NCBI RefSeq assembly: GCF_010500865.1
Contig: NZ_JAAAWN010000005.1
Coordinates: 180,416-244,415 of the forward strand
Length of the DNA stretch: 64,000 nt
Reading direction: 5' to 3'
Source of the DNA: Alteromonas profundi
GTDB taxonomy: Bacteria; Pseudomonadota; Gammaproteobacteria; Enterobacterales; Alteromonadaceae
This document shows, piece by piece, positions 36,343 to 45,161 of this stretch (positions are counted from its first letter, which is position 1; every line of letters starts with the position of its first letter). Made by a program: the position numbers and the translations under genes. Below the pieces are notes generated by a model, which was not told the origin of the DNA, did not search any database, and worked only from the letters and a program-made list of their open reading frames with translations.

Positions 36343-38910
36343 TTATTTCTTAATACGACGGCGAAAGGTTAACATTGCTGCCATAAATGCAAGAATGTAA
36401 CCCATTGAGCCGCCTGAATCGTTATCAGCAGTATCATCTCCTTCCACGTCTTCCACGTCAGCTTCAAGACTGAAAGTTGCTATGAATGGGTCGTGATCAG
36501 AGCTGCGGTATGCACCCACATCAGTAAATGCATAGCCATCTTCGTCAGCATAGTAACGAAGGGCCTGGTCGTACTGCAGTTGATAGGCTTCTGGTGAGTT
36601 AATATTCCAATGCGCGCCGTCTATTGCATCGTCAAGGAGCGCTTGGCTAGCTAATACATGGTCTAAGCTACCTACTTGTTCAGTGCCATAGAACCAGTAT
36701 GAGAAGCCATCGGCATCAAACTCTTCGGCTAAGTTAACATATCCATAGTTACTTTCTACTTCAACTGATGCGCCTTCATCCATACCTGTATTGATAGCCG
36801 TTTTAATGGTGTAGCCCCGTTCTTCGGCACTGTAGTCAGTTAATACGGCAACAGGATCTTCTGCGCTATATGCGTTCAAGTCGCCCAGTATTAGTTTGCG
36901 TTCAGGGAGACTTTCATCACTCAGCGCGTCACCTAGGGTGATAGCGGCGGATACACGAAACGCATTACAGCTGCCTTGAATAGTATCTATTTCTGATGTT
37001 TCTTCTGCTAGGTCTTCCGCACACTCTGAACCTTTTGATTTAAAGTGGTTAACGGCTACAACAAACGATTTTTCACTTTCAGTATGAACAAATGTCTGAA
37101 CGAGAGCTGGACGCATGCGAGCTAAGCTATCTTCATCGATTTGCTGCTCTGGCATGGCGACCACTTGGGCGTCGCCGCTGGGCGTTACTACCGATGCGCG
37201 GTATAGAAGACCTACAGTGATAGCGTCAGTTCCTACAATTGTGCCATCGGCAGTGCTTACAAAGCTGTATTGCTCTGTTTCGCCAAGTTCAGCATTAATT
37301 GCAGTCACTAAAGCCTGAATAGCACTGTCTTCACCAAAGCCGTCGTTTTCAATTTCCATTAAACCTACAACGTCGGCATTCAGACCAACGATAGCTTCAA
37401 CAATACGACCTTGTTGAAGTTCAAAGGCTGTCTCGTCATCTGCACCACGGTTGGCATCGTAGTCGAACGTCACGTCACCGTTTTCATCTACTTCACCATT
37501 GAAATAGTTTAATACGTTAAACGTTGCAACCGATAAGTTGCCTTCAGTTATAACAGGGCTTGCTTCACGGCTTGATGTTACGGTAATTACTTCAGTAGGG
37601 TTGATGCGATACGTACCGAAACTGTAGTTCAACGGACCCGATGCTGACACTGTATCGCCAATACGAATAGGGTTGGCGTAACTAAAGGTAGGGAAAAAGC
37701 TAACTAAGTCTGGGTATGAAGAGCTATTGTCATCTTCGATAGTAAGTAAGCTTGCTTCGGCTTCAGCCTCTGCTTCAAGATACGCTTCTGAAAGAGGCGC
37801 TGCTACGTCGCTAGGCTGACGTTTGATAGCGTCGCTGACGACTATCTCGCCGTAGCGCCATAAGTCATTAGTACTCGTTACGGTAGCATCGGTTACTGAA
37901 ACTAACATACCTTCAACCGTTTCAAGGTCTAGCGTGTATGGCATAGTGACTTCAGTTACCACAACATCTTCACTGGTTCCACAGTCAGCTGGCGTTACAT
38001 CTGCGTCCATTGCTAGTGTGGTAAGGCCGTAATTTTCACCCACTTCACCGTACAAACGGATGACACTACCAACTTCAATATCAGTGCTGCCATCAACAAA
38101 AATACCTTCAGAGGTGGTATCGTCGCCATCACTGTCCGCTGATTCTTCTTGAATAAAGAAACCATCTGCTCGTTTACCTGTAATCACCGCCTCAACAATG
38201 TGGCTGTTGCCAACTTCAGCTGAAGACGCATCGCTTCCTTGGATAGCGCTGATTAGCGTCGCTTCTGCGCTACATTCACCAAGCTCCACGGTAGGTACTT
38301 CTGGTTCAACAATAACCTCACCGCCACCTTCTGTAGTAAAGGTGCCCGCTGGGAAAGGGGTAGCGGCGCCAACATTGGTATCAGCGCCATCTAATGCGTC
38401 AGTGCCACTGAAAGTCCAGTTGCTTGCAGTAAATGTACCTGAGTTCGCTGTTTGGCCACTAACACGGTATGCCCAGCCATCGGCGTAATCCCACGTTTCG
38501 CCACTACCATCTACATTAATATCCCCAAAGGTATCTACTACCACCTCGTTTTCGAAAAGCTCAACCGCGTCATCGCCATTGATGCCCATGGCGCTCGACT
38601 CAAAATCAGGCGCGTTACCGAAAAAAGCAGTAAATCCTTCTGTTTCCGATGCCACATAAATATATGAGCCAGCCGACGCGCTTTGCGCTGGGAAGGTGAA
38701 TTCTTCACCGTCAGTGCCGCCGCCGTTGTTTGCAGAACCTAATCCATAGACAGACAGATCAGCAATATCGTTTACGACATAAAGCTCTACGGCTTTTGGT
38801 ACGCCGCCACTTAGTGGGCCATCGATGACACCGGTAATAACGAGATCACTCGCATTCGCGGAAAAGGCAGACAATATGCCTGCGGTGAGTAAAGACAATG
38901 ATGTTTTCAT
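36343..38910 (-). CDS. ExeM-like extracellular nuclease with GlyGly-CTERM
   Basis: 855-residue exported nuclease. Signal peptide 1-20; lamin-tail-like domain about 22-170 (VITGVIDGPLSGGVPKAVEL); OB-fold/YhcR-like region about 215-440; endonuclease/exonuclease/phosphatase domain about 455-815 with FNVLNYF, GLMEIENDGFG and SSDHDPFI catalytic and metal-binding segments. The C-terminus is a GlyGly-CTERM signal (SGGSMGYILAFMAAML then RRRIKK) which in Shewanella ExeM is processed by rhombosortase and linked to type II secretion. Probable role is DNA release, scavenging or biofilm DNA turnover. The assignment is strong; the cell-surface fate is from family knowledge. Confidence 0.93.
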   Translation of the reverse strand: MKTSLSLLTAGILSAFSANASDLVITGVIDGPLSGGVPKAVELYVVNDIADLSVYGLGSANNGGGTDGEEFTFPAQSASAGSYIYVASETEGFTAFFGNAPDFESSAMGINGDDAVELFENEVVVDTFGDINVDGSGETWDYADGWAYRVSGQTANSGTFTASNWTFSGTDALDGADTNVGAATPFPAGTFTTEGGGEVIVEPEVPTVELGECSAEATLISAIQGSDASSAEVGNSHIVEAVITGKRADGFFIQEESADSDGDDTTSEGIFVDGSTDIEVGSVIRLYGEVGENYGLTTLAMDADVTPADCGTSEDVVVTEVTMPYTLDLETVEGMLVSVTDATVTSTNDLWRYGEIVVSDAIKRQPSDVAAPLSEAYLEAEAEAEASLLTIEDDNSSSYPDLVSFFPTFSYANPIRIGDTVSASGPLNYSFGTYRINPTEVITVTSSREASPVITEGNLSVATFNVLNYFNGEVDENGDVTFDYDANRGADDETAFELQQGRIVEAIVGLNADVVGLMEIENDGFGEDSAIQALVTAINAELGETEQYSFVSTADGTIVGTDAITVGLLYRASVVTPSGDAQVVAMPEQQIDEDSLARMRPALVQTFVHTESEKSFVVAVNHFKSKGSECAEDLAEETSEIDTIQGSCNAFRVSAAITLGDALSDESLPERKLILGDLNAYSAEDPVAVLTDYSAEERGYTIKTAINTGMDEGASVEVESNYGYVNLAEEFDADGFSYWFYGTEQVGSLDHVLASQALLDDAIDGAHWNINSPEAYQLQYDQALRYYADEDGYAFTDVGAYRSSDHDPFIATFSLEADVEDVEGDDTADNDSGGSMGYILAFMAAMLTFRRRIKK

Positions 38911-39725
38911 TGGTGTTTCCCTGTGTTTATTTTTAATTTTAACCCGTGAAAATTTACCGAGTCTTACTTTTGCTACTCACTAGCCTATAAGCTTAATCGC
39001 GACGTAGGAATGATTTGTTTACATTCAAGCTGCGTTTATAAAAGTCTCTGTAAAACAGTTAATTAGCCCCTTTAAATAAGTTTACTTATGTCATTGTGTC
39101 GTCATAAATATTTATCGTTGACAATAAGTAATGCTAACTATGCTTTTTTACAGCAACGAAATTTATAAATTACTCAGGTATTGAGAGACATTAAAGGAGG
39201 GGGCCTTTTGCTTACTTGTTCAACAGTTTTCCTCCTAAGGAGGCGAACGTGGGTGGCTAAGAAAAGAACAATGAGAGCGAAAGAAGGTATGCGCAAGCCA
39301 AATAAGCGGCTTTAAATTTTGACGCTATACCTTGGCTTTTACAGTATTGACGTAATATAGAGACGTTATAATAGAGTAAAAAGAGATGTAGGAATTAAAG
39401 CGTGGCCGTATCACTCTCAATTAGCTCCATGTTATTTCAGGGGACAAATCTTGATTGCGTAGGCGATTTATGCGATATTTCTCTTGTTCGAAAAAATGAA
39501 CTGATGATTGATATATTGATTGTAAAAACTGATTAAAGAGTTCGAATTTACCAATTAGTTTTTCTTAGCACAACGCGTTATTCTTATCACCAGTTTCAAG
39601 GCGTCTTGGTTTGAACTTTTAAGTAAATCGAGAGGTCGCAGATAACATTATGTTATTTACGTGGGTAGCAGAGGGTTCTGTTACTCGCACGGTAAAACAC
39701 AAACTCACTAAATGGAGAATTAAAC
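38911..39725. other. 815-base intergenic region upstream of ahpC
   Basis: Holds the divergent promoters of the nuclease gene and ahpC. A perfect palindrome CCTCCTAAGGAGG lies near 39231. A 44-codon GTG frame at 39402-39536, starting VAVSLSISSMLF, has AGGA at a good spacing and a TATAAT-like hexamer near 39367, but its composition is not clearly coding. The ATAACAT/ATGTTAT palindrome at 39642-39656 is listed separately. I see no other gene. Confidence 0.5.
39642..39656 (+). promoter_or_regulatory. perfect palindrome upstream of ahpC
   Basis: ATAACATTATGTTAT, 70 bases before the ahpC start, the usual place for a redox or metal regulator. It could be an OxyR-, PerR- or Fur-type site; the sequence alone does not decide. 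Confidence 0.4.
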
Positions 39726-40289
39726 ATGGCATTGATTAATACTGCTATTAAACCTTTTAAAGCAACAGCATTTAAAGACGGCGAATTTATCGACGTAAGC
39801 AGCGAAGATATCAAGGGTAAGTGGGCAGTATTTGTATTTTACCCAGCAGACTTCACCTTTGTATGTCCTACTGAGCTAGGTGATATTGCTGATAAATACG
39901 AAGAGCTACAATCACGTGGTGTTGAAGTGTTCTCAGTATCTACTGATACTCACTTTACGCACAAAGCATGGCACGATTCTTCAGACACTATCAACAAGAT
40001 CAAGTTTGCTATGATTGGCGACCCAACGGGCGAAATCACTCGTAACTTCGATTGTATGCGTGAAACTATGGGACTTGCTGACCGTGCAACATTTGTTGTA
40101 GACCCAGAAGGTATCGTTCAAGCAATGGAAATCACGTCTGAAGGTATTGGCCGTGACGCTGATGACCTAGTTCGTAAAGTTAAAGCTGCTCAGTACGTTG
40201 CGAATAACCCTGGTGAAGTTTGCCCAGCTAAATGGAAAGAAGGTGAAGCAACACTTGCACCATCTCTTGACCTAGTAGGCAAGATCTAA
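39726..40289 (+). CDS. ahpC: alkyl hydroperoxide reductase subunit C (typical 2-Cys peroxiredoxin)
   Basis: 187-residue peroxiredoxin, standard length. It reduces H2O2 and organic peroxides. The peroxidatic Cys is in FTFVCPTEL and the resolving Cys in GEVCPAKW, so it is a typical 2-Cys AhpC. Reduced by AhpF, encoded 141 bases downstream. A terminator-like hairpin lies between the genes, likely giving more AhpC than AhpF. Control is probably by a peroxide-sensing regulator acting on the upstream palindrome. Confidence 0.96.
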   Translation: MALINTAIKPFKATAFKDGEFIDVSSEDIKGKWAVFVFYPADFTFVCPTELGDIADKYEELQSRGVEVFSVSTDTHFTHKAWHDSSDTINKIKFAMIGDPTGEITRNFDCMRETMGLADRATFVVDPEGIVQAMEITSEGIGRDADDLVRKVKAAQYVANNPGEVCPAKWKEGEATLAPSLDLVGKI

Positions 40290-40318
40290 GTCTAGTCTGC
40301 GCACTAGCACCATGTAGT

Positions 40319-40350
40319 ATAAGGGAGTGATTCTCCACTCCCTTTCTTTA
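40319..40350 (+). terminator. attenuator/terminator between ahpC and ahpF
   Basis: AAGGGAGTG, ATTCT loop, CCACTCCCTTTCTTT. Partial read-through would reduce ahpF expression relative to ahpC. Confidence 0.75.
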
Positions 40351-40430
40351 CAAACTCCAATTCTCGCTTATTTGTTGACCTGAAAAATGGTTGGCGGGGA
40401 TCGGCATGTCGAAAATAAGGCAGGACAACC

Positions 40431-42020
40431 GTGTTAACTAAAGAAATTTTGCAAGCATTGAAAGGCTATACCGAGTCAATGCAAAAAAACGTAACCTTTG
40501 TCGTACAGACTGGTGAACACAGCAAGCGCGCTGAGCTTGTGTCGTTTCTGTCCGACATTGCAGGTGTAAGCGATAAACTATCAATAGAAGAACGCGATAC
40601 CCAAGGTAACTTGCGTAGTTCAATCAGCTTTCTACTAGAAGCCGATGGCGTAGATACCGGTATCCGGTTCTCAGGCATCCCAGGCGGGCATGAGTTTAAC
40701 TCACTGATTCTAGCCATTCTTCACGCCTCGGGAACCGAACTTAAAGTCGACGACAGTGTTAAATCTATCGTTAAAGCAGTTAAAGACGAACTTAATTTTG
40801 AAGTTTTCATTAGTCTTAGCTGTCATAACTGCCCTGAAGTTGTTCAGGCGCTTAACCAGTTCGCATTGCTAAACGACAATATTACGTCTGAAATGATCGA
40901 CGGTGGTTTATACCAGAACTTAATTAGCGAGCGAGACATTCAAGGTGTGCCCAGTGTTTACTTAAACGGCGAATTGTTCGCTAACGGCAAAGTAGATGCG
41001 GCTTCACTTATTGACAAATTGATTGAGCGAGACCCATCGTTAAAAGAAGCAAATACGGGCGTTCAGTTGCCACTACAAGATGTTACTGTTATTGGCGGCG
41101 GGCCTGCTGGGGTAGCATCTGCTATTTACAGCGCACGTAAAGGCCTGAAAGTTACTATGGTAGCGGAAAGTTTTGGCGGTCAGGTAAAAGATACGATGGG
41201 AATAGAGAACTTAATCTCTGTACCTAAGACCACAGGCCCAGAGCTCGTAGGTAATTTAATGGAGCACGTTAATGACTACGACATCACGCTTAAAGAGCAC
41301 GTACGCGTCGATAACATCGAAAAAGGTAACGTTAAAACAATAACGCTATCTTCAGGTGAACAAATTCGAACCCGCTCACTTGTTGTGGCAACAGGTGCCC
41401 GTTGGCGAGAGCTTGGCGTTCCTGGTGAGCGTGAAAATGTGGGTAACGGCGTTGCTTATTGTCCGCACTGCGATGGTCCTTTCTTTAAAGGCAAAGATGT
41501 TTCAGTAATAGGGGGCGGTAACTCTGGAATTGAAGCTGCCCTTGATTTGGCGGGCATTGTTAAATCGGTCACAGTATTTGAATTTATGCCGACACTTAAG
41601 GCCGATCAGGTGCTTATCGACCAGGCTGAAAAGCGTGACAATATCACCATTATCAAGAATGCGGCCACGCGCCAGATCCTCGCTGAAAATGGCAAAGTGA
41701 ATGCTATCGAGTACCAAGATAGAAGCACTAACGAGGTACACACCCTTGAGTTGGCGGGCGTGTTTGTCCAAATTGGTTTGGTGCCAAACAGTCAGTTTAT
41801 GAAAGACGTGGTTGAAATGACCCAATATGGTGAAATTGTTGTTGACGAAAAATGTAACACGTCAGAAGCCGGAATTTTCGCCGCTGGCGACGTAACAACA
41901 GTGCCGTATAAGCAAATTGTTATCTCAATGGGTGAGGGCGCTAAAGCATCGCTAGCTGCATTTGAGTACCTACTTAGCCATGAAGTTATCGAGGCTGAAG
42001 AGGAAAGTGCGGCAGCCTAA
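40431..42020 (+). CDS. ahpF: alkyl hydroperoxide reductase subunit F
   Basis: 529-residue FAD/NADH disulfide reductase that recycles AhpC. The N-terminal two-thioredoxin-fold domain (1-195) contains the redox motif CHNC in [10 protein letters not shown]. The thioredoxin-reductase-like part follows, with the FAD loop [12 protein letters not shown] (about 219), the second redox pair CPHC in [11 protein letters not shown] and GIFAAGDVT near the C-terminus. Translation starts at GTG, with AGGA 5 bases upstream. All redox cysteines are present. Confidence 0.96.
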   Translation: MLTKEILQALKGYTESMQKNVTFVVQTGEHSKRAELVSFLSDIAGVSDKLSIEERDTQGNLRSSISFLLEADGVDTGIRFSGIPGGHEFNSLILAILHASGTELKVDDSVKSIVKAVKDELNFEVFISLSCHNCPEVVQALNQFALLNDNITSEMIDGGLYQNLISERDIQGVPSVYLNGELFANGKVDAASLIDKLIERDPSLKEANTGVQLPLQDVTVIGGGPAGVASAIYSARKGLKVTMVAESFGGQVKDTMGIENLISVPKTTGPELVGNLMEHVNDYDITLKEHVRVDNIEKGNVKTITLSSGEQIRTRSLVVATGARWRELGVPGERENVGNGVAYCPHCDGPFFKGKDVSVIGGGNSGIEAALDLAGIVKSVTVFEFMPTLKADQVLIDQAEKRDNITIIKNAATRQILAENGKVNAIEYQDRSTNEVHTLELAGVFVQIGLVPNSQFMKDVVEMTQYGEIVVDEKCNTSEAGIFAAGDVTTVPYKQIVISMGEGAKASLAAFEYLLSHEVIEAEEESAAA

Positions 42021-42040
42021 GTCTCAGACCTAAAAGAAAT

Positions 42041-42075
42041 AAAAGCTGGTAAGCGAAAGCTACCAGCTTTTTTTT
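42041..42075 (+). terminator. terminator after ahpF
   Basis: AAAAGCTGGTA, AGCGAAAGC, TACCAGCTTTTTTTTT. Confidence 0.88.
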
Positions 42076-42098
42076 GTGGGTAATTAAAATTTATAAAT

Positions 42099-42114
42099 AA
42101 TAACAATTGTTATT
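42099..42114 (+). promoter_or_regulatory. Fur-box-like palindrome
   Basis: AATAACAATTGTTATT, a perfect 16-bp palindrome with the AT-rich, 6-1-6-like look of a Fur site. It lies 210 bases upstream of the PepSY operon, whose family is often iron-regulated. Confidence 0.4.
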
Positions 42115-42323
42115 TTCATTACCGTGTAATTTTGTTAAATTTATTGCTACTAGTGCGTTCTCCAAACGCAGCTAATAAAAGAGAGGAAAAATACGCAGAA
42201 TCTTTTTAAGCGGGGATAATATTAATTGTCTTCTAAGCGTATTTGCCAAAACTAACTGAAAGCTGCACCTGTGTTTTATTAAATAACTGCATGGGTGGAC
42301 TTATAATAACAAATAGGTAAGTT

Positions 42324-42866
42324 ATGCTCACTTACGCTGCAGGCGGTTTAACGCTGGCTGCATTAATGACAGTGTATCGAAGTTGGCGGGTTCAATCGGC
42401 CGGTGTTTTTTACTTTGGGGTAGTCCTTTGGGTCTTTGCGTGCATTTGGTGGTCATATGCACAGGGTTGGGAATTCGGTGTCCTTTATGGTCTTTGTTTA
42501 CCCGCCTGTTTGGTGTGGCCATTTATTTTAAAAAATCAAAGCTACCTGCCGAAATCGACGCGTATTCCGTCGCCCAGAAAACTCGACTTTTCTACTAAAA
42601 CCCTTGTTACACACATAGGGCATTTTGTTGTGGTTATGGGCGTTTTAATGGCAGCAAGTGTGTCTATTACATTAGCGGTGTGTGCGTTATTGCCTTTTAG
42701 TCTTACCGGTCAACTCGCTATTGCTATTGTGTTGCTACCTATCCTTTGGGGGCTAGCCGCCTACCACTATTTAGCTGCTGCAAACAAAGTTGCGGCCTTA
42801 AGCGTTTATTTAGTGGCTTTGGTTATAGGTATCATTGTTTTAACGTTTGTTCCCATGTCGCAGTAG
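42324..42866 (+). CDS. small multi-pass membrane protein, partner of PepSY protein
   Basis: 180 residues with six likely transmembrane segments and few charged residues. I do not recognise a named domain; small membrane proteins of this size are often paired with PepSY transporters in iron-uptake loci (DUF3325/DUF3649-like), and this one is followed by a PepSY gene 8 bases later. The function would be auxiliary to that protein. Seen: hydrophobicity and operon context. Inferred: iron role. Confidence 0.65.
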   Translation: MLTYAAGGLTLAALMTVYRSWRVQSAGVFYFGVVLWVFACIWWSYAQGWEFGVLYGLCLPACLVWPFILKNQSYLPKSTRIPSPRKLDFSTKTLVTHIGHFVVVMGVLMAASVSITLAVCALLPFSLTGQLAIAIVLLPILWGLAAYHYLAAANKVAALSVYLVALVIGIIVLTFVPMSQ

Positions 42867-42874
42867 GTAAAGTT

Positions 42875-44338
42875 GTGAATAAAGTAACCAAACAAAATGC
42901 CTTGCGAGCGCATAGCTGGGCCGGCGTTTTTCTTAGTGTTTTATTATTTTTAGTTTGTCTTTCGGGAACGATTGCGGTGTTTCATTTCGAATTTGAGCGC
43001 TGGGAACAGCCGCATATTCAAGAAATGGAGAGTGTGACACCCGCAACTATCGAAAAAGCGATGGACACATTTTTAACTCAAAACCCACAAGAATCTCATC
43101 ATTTATTTGTGGTTTTTCCCACCTCAGATATACCTCGGCTTGTGGTTGAAAACGACCATAGTGCGTATTTTGCTGATCAAGAAGGTAATCTGATAGAAAA
43201 AGAAAGTGTCTCATTTACAGAGATGCTGGTTGATTTGCATCTGTATTTAAATTTACCTCACAGCTGGGGCATGATTTTAGTTAGCGCACTTGGTGCTATT
43301 CTTTGCACGCTTATCATTACTGGAATAGTTGCGCACAAACGTATAAGCCGTGATGCTTTTAAGTTTCGCCGCGGCGGTAATGGCCAACAAAGTCAAATTG
43401 ACTTGCACAATAGGTTTGGTTTGTGGGCCTCACCTTTTCACATGGTGATTGCTATAACCGGCGTTTACTTTGGCTTGGCTATGGTAGTAATGGCAGTGGT
43501 TGCGCAAGTAAATTATGGCGGCGATAGACAGGCGGTGATGGATCAAATATTTACCCCAGACCCCATACTCGCGCCTCAAGTCGGCAAACCTGAGATTGGT
43601 AAAGCATTTGCACAAATGCAAACATTGGCACCCGAAAAGACGCCTTTGTTTCTCACGGTTCACGAAGTAGGTGCACCAGAGCAATTTATTGAAATTTACG
43701 CCAAAGCGCCAAATCGCATGATATATGCGGAAAGTTACCGATTTGATACCCAAGGAAATTATGTGGGTGTTGCGGGTTACGAATTTGGCGAATGGGGCAA
43801 GCAGCTTGCGTGGTCGGTTTACCGCCTGCACTTCGGCGATTTTGCGGGCATGACAAGCAAATGGCTTTACTTTGTACTGGGAATAATGATGACCATGCTA
43901 TGCGTATCGGGCATGGAAATTTGGTTATCTAAAAAGGGGCACCCAGTATTAGCGACCAGGTTGTGGTATAGCGTGGTGTGGGGCAGTGTAAGTGCACTTG
44001 CCTTAACTGCCATTACCGATATGTTCTATTCAGGCTCACTGACTGTCGTATTCTGGTGTCTTATGGTAGTGAATACTGCTTTAACGGTGGCAATGAAAGG
44101 GCTAAGTAAATCCGTATGGCTAATGATTTCGGGTATAAGCGTATTGGGGCTCCTTGTATTTTATCTGATAGTGCATACTACAGCGAGTGTCACTATTGCC
44201 TCTCTTCAGCTAAATATTCCCATGGCAGTATATGTTTGCTGGAGTTTATACCGCGCTAATACCTTATTAAAACGCGAACGTATGGCGCCGAGTGCAAAAG
44301 CACAATCCGGTTCTCCAGCCCAACAAACCCCTGCTTAG
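42875..44338 (+). CDS. PepSY-associated transmembrane protein (PiuB-like)
   Basis: 487-residue inner-membrane protein of the PepSY-TM/PiuB family. Four main TM helices are visible: about 18-38 (AGVFLSVLLFLVCLSGTIAV), ~170-190, ~205-235 and ~355-375, plus further C-terminal helices, with a large periplasmic loop between 40 and 150. The first helix and following HFEFERWEQP are typical. Related proteins are implicated in reduction or uptake of ferric siderophores. I chose the GTG at 42875 (AGGT 7 bases upstream); the longer in-frame start overlaps the previous gene. Co-transcribed with the small membrane protein. Confidence 0.85.
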   Translation: MNKVTKQNALRAHSWAGVFLSVLLFLVCLSGTIAVFHFEFERWEQPHIQEMESVTPATIEKAMDTFLTQNPQESHHLFVVFPTSDIPRLVVENDHSAYFADQEGNLIEKESVSFTEMLVDLHLYLNLPHSWGMILVSALGAILCTLIITGIVAHKRISRDAFKFRRGGNGQQSQIDLHNRFGLWASPFHMVIAITGVYFGLAMVVMAVVAQVNYGGDRQAVMDQIFTPDPILAPQVGKPEIGKAFAQMQTLAPEKTPLFLTVHEVGAPEQFIEIYAKAPNRMIYAESYRFDTQGNYVGVAGYEFGEWGKQLAWSVYRLHFGDFAGMTSKWLYFVLGIMMTMLCVSGMEIWLSKKGHPVLATRLWYSVVWGSVSALALTAITDMFYSGSLTVVFWCLMVVNTALTVAMKGLSKSVWLMISGISVLGLLVFYLIVHTTASVTIASLQLNIPMAVYVCWSLYRANTLLKRERMAPSAKAQSGSPAQQTPA

Positions 44339-44469
44339 TTGTATTACCGAATGTGCCCTGCTTAAGCGGGGCTCGCGTTTCCCTCGGGGTGTGCTCCTTC
44401 GCACATTTCACTTTTTACACAATCCGTTCCTCCACTGAATTGAAATTAACATCCACTTGACCTAGTTTA

Positions 44470-44489
44470 ATAAGAAAGCGCTTTCTTAT
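44470..44489 (+). promoter_or_regulatory. 20-bp perfect palindrome, LacI-family operator-like
   Basis: ATAAGAAAGCGCTTTCTTAT, centred on CG, 45 bases before the cupin start codon. The GAAAGCGCTTTC core is the form seen in operators of LacI/GalR-family regulators. No such regulator is in the window. Confidence 0.55.
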
Positions 44490-44533
44490 GGCGCGTACGT
44501 TTAGACATTTGGGCGGCGAGAAGAGGAGATAAA

Positions 44534-45013
44534 ATGAAGAGTACACAGATACGTAAAAGAGGCCTTTGCATAGGGGCGCTGGGTTTATTTATGTGGGTAG
44601 GTTTAATACCCCTTTGCACACAAGCGCAAGATATGTCTAGTTTTGTATTGCCTCAGCAAAAGGCGGCAACTGAGCAAGGTGATGGCTGGATATTTTACCA
44701 ATATTATAATGACGCCACGGTAGGTACCACGCAATCGTTAGTGGGTATGGCAGTGCTAAATGCAGGCAAAGAAATCCACCCGCCTCATAGGCATTCTGAT
44801 GAAGAGTTTCTATTAGTTACGCAGGGAGAAGGAGAATGGAGTGTAAAAGGCGAGGTATTTAAAGCAGAGGCAGGCGATCTCCTTTATGCCGCGCCATGGG
44901 ATAGCCACGGCGTCAAAAATACCGGCAGCGAAGCGTTAGTTTTTGTGGTATTCAAATGGCAAAGTGCGGGGGTTACGGCGGTTAAAAAACCGAAAGAAAC
45001 GCTAGACAAGTAA
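44534..45013 (+). CDS. exported cupin-domain protein
   Basis: 159 residues. A signal peptide ends near TQAQD (about residue 33). The mature protein is a single cupin with a metal site pattern HPPHRHSDEE (H-x-H-x3-E) and a second His in DSHGVKN. AGGAG lies 6 bases before the ATG. The reaction is unknown; the periplasmic location and a palindromic operator upstream suggest a carbohydrate or small-molecule role under a LacI-type regulator. Lone gene. Confidence 0.8.
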   Translation: MKSTQIRKRGLCIGALGLFMWVGLIPLCTQAQDMSSFVLPQQKAATEQGDGWIFYQYYNDATVGTTQSLVGMAVLNAGKEIHPPHRHSDEEFLLVTQGEGEWSVKGEVFKAEAGDLLYAAPWDSHGVKNTGSEALVFVVFKWQSAGVTAVKKPKETLDK

Positions 45014-45161
45014 GTATTGTTACATAAACTTGAGCAGATCTAGGTGCGAAAGCTTGCTAAGGTACGGCAGTGTGATTTCCAACAATAAATAGCGCTAAGA
45101 CAACTTTTCGTCGCATAAGCGAGGTAAAAATGCTAACTGAAATTTTGCACAAGGAGAGGGT

